From Ruminococcus sp. UBA1828 (lineage in GTDB: Bacteria > Bacillota > Clostridia > Oscillospirales > Ruminococcaceae), in the NCBI GenBank assembly GCA_002338885.1, contig DDJI01000074.1:19122-35450 (forward strand): a DNA stretch of 16,329 bases. The letters run 5' to 3'. How positions within the stretch are numbered: the first letter of the stretch is position 1; each line of letters starts with the position of its first letter. Shown here one piece after another: positions 8,910-16,329 of the stretch. Made by a program: the position numbers and the translations under genes. Under the pieces are notes generated by a model, which was given only the letters and a program-made list of their open reading frames with translations, searched no databases and was not told the origin of the DNA.

Positions 8910-11671
8910 GACCGCTTAAACTCACCATATGCGGCTTCGGACCGTATGCCGACAAGACGGTTTTAGACCTCAGCACACTCGGCGACAAAGGCGTGTATCT
9001 TATAACCGGCGACACCGGAGCGGGAAAGACAACAATATTTGACGCCATTACATACGCCCTTTACGGTCAGGCAAGCGGAGGCGTGAGAAACGACTCGACG
9101 CTTTTTCGGAGCAAATACGCCCAAAGCGGCACGCCGACATACGTAGAGCTTGAATTTTCATACCGCGACAAGACGTACACCGTAAGAAGAAGCCCCGAAT
9201 ACCTCCGCCCAAAGCGCGGCGGCGGAATGACAACCCGTCCTGCAGACGCAGTCCTGACATATTCCGACGGCACCCCTCCCCTTTCAAAGGCAAGCTATGT
9301 CACAAAGGAAATAGAGCGCATAATAGGACTGGACAAAAACCAGTTTGTCCAGATAGCCATGATAGCGCAGGGCGACTTTTTAAAGCTGATACTTGCAACG
9401 ACGCAGGAGCGGTCTGTGATATTCAGAAAAATCTTCAAAACGGATATGTATCAGAAATTTCAGGACGACGTCAAGAAAAAGGCGTCGGAGCTTGCATACT
9501 CCTGCACGCAGTTGTCTTTGTCATGTGCGCAGTATCTTGAAATGGCGGAGCTTGACGGGCAAAACCGCGAACTTGCCGAAAAGTATGCCGAAAACCGCGA
9601 CTTCGAACGCGCGCTTGCTATAATAGAAAAGGCTGTCGCGTCGGACGAGCAGACAAAATCGGAGCTTGAAATAAAGCACAAAGCGCTCAAAGAAGAAAGC
9701 GCGGAGCTGAACAAAAAGCTCGGCGCCGCCGAGCATGTGAAGGCGCTGAACGATGAGCTTAAAGCGTGCATGCAGAAGCTTGAAAAGCTAAGCGGCGAGC
9801 TGCCGACACTTAAAAAGAGGGACGAGCAGGCGGATGCGGCGCAGGAAAAACTCTCTGAAATGAGAGCGCAGGCTGCCGCCCAAAAGGAGGAGCTAAAGCT
9901 CTACGACGAGCATGAAAAGGCGCTGAAGGAGTCTGCGCTCAACGACGGGCAGATAAAGAAAAAGGAGCTTGAGCAGGATGCGCTGAGCAAAAAGCTCGAA
10001 AAGCTAAAAGACGCCATTGCGGCGTCCGAGAGGGCGGTATCGGCGGCAAAGGGATACGAATCGGAGCTTGAGGCCGCAAAGGCTGCGCAGGCGCTTGCGC
10101 AGACCAACCGAAAGAGCATAAGCGAGCTTAAAGACGTGGTGGACAGCCTGAACGCAATAACCGTCAAGCTGCGTCAGGCTAAAAACGAATACATTGAGGC
10201 GGACGACAAGTATGCAAAGGCAAGGGACAGCTTTGAGAAGATGCAAAGGGCGTATCTTGACAACAGCGCGGGAGTACTTGCAAGAGAGCTGAAAGAGGGA
10301 GAAAAATGTCCGGTATGCGGCTCCATTTCACACCCTCAGCCGGCGCATCTGAGCGAAAATGCCCCCACGGAAGCGCAGGTCAACGAAAGTCGGGATGCGC
10401 TGAACAAGCTTGATGAGAAAAAGCGGGATGCGGCTCAAAAGGCGCATTCGCTCAAGGGAAGCTTTGACGCCATGTATGCATCCGCGCAGGACAGGTGCGA
10501 ATCGGTGCTGAACACTAAAGAACTGAGAGGCATATCCGCGGTCATCGCACAAAGGCTTGCCGAAGAGGACAAAAGGCTTGAGGACATAAAATCCCGACGG
10601 GATGCAGCCGAGAAAAACCTTGCCGTGGCTCAAAAGCTGATGCAAAACGCTCCGGAGTATGAAAAAATGCAAAAGGAATGCGAGGAGGGCGCAAAGGCGC
10701 TAAACGACGAGCTGTCGGCGCTGCGTGAGAAGGCTGTTGAGCTGCGTCTGACTGCTCAAAAGACCGCGCAGAAGCTCAGGTACCCGTCGCTTGAGGAGGC
10801 AAGCCGCGCGGTGAGCGCCCTTGAGAACAAGATAAGCAGTGCAAAGGCGGCGATAGACGAGGCGAAAAAGGCGTATTCCGATGCGCTCTCACAGATGCAG
10901 TCCTGCAAGGACACCGCGGCATCTTTGGAAAAGGCCATATCGGAAAGCGAGAGCAAAGCATCGGCGGAGGATTTAAGCGCAAAAAAATCCGAGCTTGACG
11001 CTGCCCTTTCGGCAATTGAGGAGAGCATTTCGACTTTGGGCGAGAAATCAGCCGCAAACAGAAAGTCCTACATCGGGCTGAGGGAATCGGTAAAAAAGCT
11101 TGCTTCGGAGCAAATACACACCGCCGACGCAAAAAATCTTTCGGACACGGTAAACGGAAATCTGTCGGGGCGGGAAAAGATGAGCCTTGAGGCATACGTT
11201 CAGGCCACTTACTTTGACAGGATAATTCACCGCGCAAACGTCCACCTGATGAGGATGACCGACGGGCAGTACGAGCTGAAAAGGAGCCGCGAAGCCCTGA
11301 ACAAGCAGGCAAAATCGGGACTTGAGCTGGATGTGACCGACCACTACACGGGTGCGGACAGGAGCGTCAGGACCCTTTCGGGCGGAGAATCGTTTAAGGC
11401 GTCGCTCGCCCTTGCTTTAGGGCTGTCCGACGAGATAATGTCGGGAGCAGGCGGCATAAAGCTTGACACGATGTTTGTAGACGAGGGATTCGGCTCGCTT
11501 GACGAGCAGTCGCTCGATTCGGCCATGGACACGCTCATAAGTCTCGGCAATGAAAGCAGACTTGTGGGCATAATCTCGCACGTGGAGGCTCTGCGACGCA
11601 GAATAGACAAAAAAATAATAGTGACAAAGGACAAGTTCTGCGGCTCGTATGCCAGAATTGACCTCGGGTGA
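8906..11671 (+). CDS. sbcC: Exonuclease SbcCD subunit C (Rad50-type SMC ATPase)
   Basis: SbcC is the ATPase that clamps DNA and controls the SbcD nuclease. The 921 residues follow the Rad50 plan. The N-terminal ATPase half contains Walker A GDTGAGKTT (35-43) and a Q-loop region (NQFVQIAMIAQGDFLKL). A long Lys/Glu/Ala-rich coiled coil runs from roughly 190 to 465, with a zinc hook CPVCG at Cys468/Cys471. A returning coil extends to about 765. The C-terminal ATPase half has the ABC signature LSGGE (824-828) and Walker B FVDEGFGSLD (Asp859, Glu860). At 921 residues it is on the short side for the family (E. coli SbcC is about 1050), mainly meaning shorter arms. The start is supported by AAGGAGG five bases upstream and the family N-terminus MRPLKLT. 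Confidence 0.96.
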   Translation: MRPLKLTICGFGPYADKTVLDLSTLGDKGVYLITGDTGAGKTTIFDAITYALYGQASGGVRNDSTLFRSKYAQSGTPTYVELEFSYRDKTYTVRRSPEYLRPKRGGGMTTRPADAVLTYSDGTPPLSKASYVTKEIERIIGLDKNQFVQIAMIAQGDFLKLILATTQERSVIFRKIFKTDMYQKFQDDVKKKASELAYSCTQLSLSCAQYLEMAELDGQNRELAEKYAENRDFERALAIIEKAVASDEQTKSELEIKHKALKEESAELNKKLGAAEHVKALNDELKACMQKLEKLSGELPTLKKRDEQADAAQEKLSEMRAQAAAQKEELKLYDEHEKALKESALNDGQIKKKELEQDALSKKLEKLKDAIAASERAVSAAKGYESELEAAKAAQALAQTNRKSISELKDVVDSLNAITVKLRQAKNEYIEADDKYAKARDSFEKMQRAYLDNSAGVLARELKEGEKCPVCGSISHPQPAHLSENAPTEAQVNESRDALNKLDEKKRDAAQKAHSLKGSFDAMYASAQDRCESVLNTKELRGISAVIAQRLAEEDKRLEDIKSRRDAAEKNLAVAQKLMQNAPEYEKMQKECEEGAKALNDELSALREKAVELRLTAQKTAQKLRYPSLEEASRAVSALENKISSAKAAIDEAKKAYSDALSQMQSCKDTAASLEKAISESESKASAEDLSAKKSELDAALSAIEESISTLGEKSAANRKSYIGLRESVKKLASEQIHTADAKNLSDTVNGNLSGREKMSLEAYVQATYFDRIIHRANVHLMRMTDGQYELKRSREALNKQAKSGLELDVTDHYTGADRSVRTLSGGESFKASLALALGLSDEIMSGAGGIKLDTMFVDEGFGSLDEQSLDSAMDTLISLGNESRLVGIISHVEALRRRIDKKIIVTKDKFCGSYARIDLG

Positions 11672-11683
11672 GCAGCTGAAGAT

Positions 11684-11722
11684 AAAAAACCGCTCCCGCA
11701 GCTGTTGCGGAAGCGGATTTTT
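11684..11722. terminator. Shared bidirectional terminator between sbcC and atpC
   Basis: The arms CCGCT-C-CCGCA (11690-11700) and TGCGG-A-AGCGG (11706-11716) form a stem with one mismatch and a five-base loop. Six A residues precede it and five T residues follow it after one base, so either strand gives a GC stem and a U tract. It stops sbcC transcription 12 bases after its stop codon. It also stops the converging atp operon; on that strand the hairpin begins almost immediately after the atpC TAA. Confidence 0.85.
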
Positions 11723-12146
11723 ATGCTTTTTTTGCGTTTGAGGCGGCTTTTATACGCACCTGAGCGCGCTTTAATTTCATTTGGGCAAGCCTTTTGTCGT
11801 CGTCTGTCTCGGCAGATTGAATTTTCTTTTCAGCCTTTTTGAGCGCAAGCTCTGCCCTTTGAAGGTCTATATCCTCCGCCCATTCAAACGTCACGGGGGC
11901 AAGGACAACCTGCTCTTTTGACACGGTCAGCATTCCGCCGCAGCAGGCAGCGCGTCTTGGCGGCGCATCGGGAGCCTCATACAATCTGCACTCGCCCATT
12001 CCAACCGCCGTCAGATACGGAATATGACCCGCAAGCACCACAAGCTCCCCATCGACTGTCATAAGGCAAAGCTCGTATGCTTTCCCGTCATAGAACACGC
12101 CGTCCGGCGTCATTATTTTAAGATTAAAGTTGTTAAAATTACTCAC
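11721..12146 (-). CDS. atpC: F1 ATP synthase epsilon subunit
   Basis: Epsilon is part of the central stalk of F1 and can inhibit ATP hydrolysis. The 141 residues show an N-terminal beta-sandwich domain (TPDGVFYDGKAYEL, VDGELVVLAGHIPYL) to about residue 85, then a charged two-helix C-terminal region rich in Lys, Ala and Glu. The start is GTG at 12144-12146, placed by an AAGG site in the preceding TAAGAAGG, which overlaps the atpD stop. Eleven bases separate it from atpD, so it is the last gene of the operon. Residues 93-98 (IDLQRA) match the I(L)DxxRA motif linked to ATP binding in Bacillus PS3 epsilon. Four cysteines, including a CC pair at 68-69, are somewhat unusual. Confidence 0.94.
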   Translation of the reverse strand: MSNFNNFNLKIMTPDGVFYDGKAYELCLMTVDGELVVLAGHIPYLTAVGMGECRLYEAPDAPPRRAACCGGMLTVSKEQVVLAPVTFEWAEDIDLQRAELALKKAEKKIQSAETDDDKRLAQMKLKRAQVRIKAASNAKKA

Positions 12147-12157
12147 GGCGCACCTTC

Positions 12158-13606
<1,449 letters not shown>

Positions 13607-13614
13607 TTATTTTA

Positions 13615-14466
13615 TCACTCCGACTGCGCGCCCGACACAATCTCGGTTATCTGGCGCGTTATAGAGCCCTTTCTCGCTTTGTTATAAACAAGGCGAAGCT
13701 GTTCTGTCATGTCGTCGGCATTAGATGTCGCGTTCTCCATTGCTATTCTCCTCGCGGCATACTCGCTTGCCTTTGATTCGCAAACCGCGCCCCATATCAG
13801 CCCTGCGACGCCGTCCGGAACAATCTTATCGAACACTGCCTGCGCAGACGGCTCTATCAGCATGTACGGCGGCTGCGTGTCTTTCTTTTTCGGCTTTTCA
13901 AGAGGCAGGAGCCTCATTGTCGCGGGAACCTGCGAAAGCATGGAAACAAACCGCGTGTAAATCAAATAAAGCTCCTCAAACTCCCCGCTGAGGAATCTGC
14001 CGCACAAAAGCCTTGCCGCATCATGCGCATCGCCGACGTCCATGCTTTCTATGCTCTGATACTCCGACGAAACGACATCCGCTCCTATCCTTGCAAAGTG
14101 CTCGCATGCTTTTTTGCCGACCGGAAGCACCTCGACGTTTTTGCCCTGCGAAAACTCGCCGCACGCCTTGAAAAGATTGCTGTTATATCCTCCCGCAAGC
14201 CCGCGATCTCCCGCCAGAGCTATTATACAGATCTTTTTGTCCTCTTTTGCTGACGGTTCACGGCAAAAATCCGAATCAACCGCCGCACCCGACGATGCAA
14301 CCGCGCTCAACGTGCGGCGCAGCTCCAAAAAGTACGGGCGGCATTTTTCAGCGCCGTCCAAGGCCTTTGAAAGCTTGAGTCTCGCCACAAGCTCCATTGC
14401 CTTTGTTATTTGCCTTGTGCCCTCGATGCTCTTTATTCTCAGGCTTATTTCCTTCATAGAAGCCGT
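13615..14466 (-). CDS. atpG: F1 ATP synthase gamma subunit; start uncertain (ACG or downstream ATG)
   Basis: Gamma is the rotor shaft of F1. The protein has 280 residues from the first ATG (14455-14457). Both conserved ends of the coiled coil are present: KEISLRIKSIEGTRQITKAMELV at the N-terminus and a C-terminal stretch (RRIAMENATSNADDM) followed by RKGSITRQITEIVSG. The start is unusual. The only good ribosome site, GGAGG at 14475-14479, is 17 bases from that ATG but eight bases from an in-frame ACG at 14464-14466. The codons from there read ACG-Ala-Ser-Met-Lys-Glu-Ile, and the common family start is Met-Ala-Ser followed by such a sequence. I extend the gene to the ACG as the better-spaced start, giving 283 residues. 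Conservative annotation would begin at 14457. The gene sits between atpA and atpD. Confidence 0.9.
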   Translation of the reverse strand, partial: TASMKEISLRIKSIEGTRQITKAMELVARLKLSKALDGAEKCRPYFLELRRTLSAVASSGAAVDSDFCREPSAKEDKKICIIALAGDRGLAGGYNSNLFKACGEFSQGKNVEVLPVGKKACEHFARIGADVVSSEYQSIESMDVGDAHDAARLLCGRFLSGEFEELYLIYTRFVSMLSQVPATMRLLPLEKPKKKDTQPPYMLIEPSAQAVFDKIVPDGVAGLIWGAVCESKASEYAARRIAMENATSNADDMTEQLRLVYNKARKGSITRQITEIVSGAQSE

Positions 14467-14473
14467 TGCGATT

Positions 14474-14481
14474 ACCTCCCT
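14474..14481 (-). promoter_or_regulatory. Shine-Dalgarno site deciding the atpG start
   Basis: AGGGAGGT on the minus strand is the strongest ribosome site in the atpA-atpG spacer. Its GGAGG core (14475-14479) lies eight bases from the in-frame ACG and 17 from the first ATG of atpG. No other purine-rich site is closer to that ATG. Confidence 0.6.
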
Positions 14482-14493
14482 TCAAAGCGCCTG

Positions 14494-16329
<1,836 letters not shown>

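Noticed and set aside
8906..11671. SbcCD as part of an anti-phage defence cluster
   Set aside because: The pair has normal housekeeping motifs, its own promoter, and is flanked by nucleotide synthesis and ATP synthase genes; no defence or mobile genes are nearby.

Overview
The window is ordinary bacterial housekeeping DNA, densely coding, with no intergenic gap longer than about 135 bases and no sign of mobile elements, CRISPR, tRNA or rRNA. It reads like a Clostridia-type Firmicute (Bacillota), probably an anaerobe. This rests on the PurA subfamily motifs (N-W-G-D-E-G-K-G-R and S-T-R-R-G-I-A-P), a roughly 476-residue PurB of the kind that resembles the human enzyme, purine-rich Shine-Dalgarno sites, and a marked preference for the Ile codon ATA at moderate GC. 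The lineage is an inference, since no rRNA is present.

Left part, plus strand, 1-7603: the 3' end of purC, then purB, purA, carA and carB, closely spaced and ended by a strong hairpin terminator (7628-7672). PurC and PurB are consecutive steps of IMP synthesis (SAICAR formation and fumarate release), and PurA plus PurB repeat the same aspartate-in, fumarate-out chemistry on IMP to make AMP. CarA and CarB make carbamoyl phosphate for pyrimidines and arginine. The purB-purA gap (1938-2018) is the most unusual spacer. Its good Shine-Dalgarno site is 40 bases from the purA ATG and instead fits a ten-codon TTG-started frame that stops two bases before purA.

Middle, plus strand, 7676-11671: a clear sigma-A-type promoter (TTGAAA, 17 bases, TACAAT) drives sbcD and sbcC, which overlap by ATGA and encode the Mre11/Rad50-like DNA end-processing nuclease.

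Right part, minus strand, 11721-16329: the F1 sector of an ATP synthase operon, transcribed from right to left as atpH (cut by the window edge), atpA, atpG, atpD, atpC. It converges on sbcDC, and both directions share one hairpin at 11684-11722. In atpG the Shine-Dalgarno site is correctly spaced from an ACG codon three codons upstream of the first ATG. This may be a non-AUG start or a mutated start codon.

I found no undescribed multi-gene system. The points most worth a second look are the atpG start and the purA leader.
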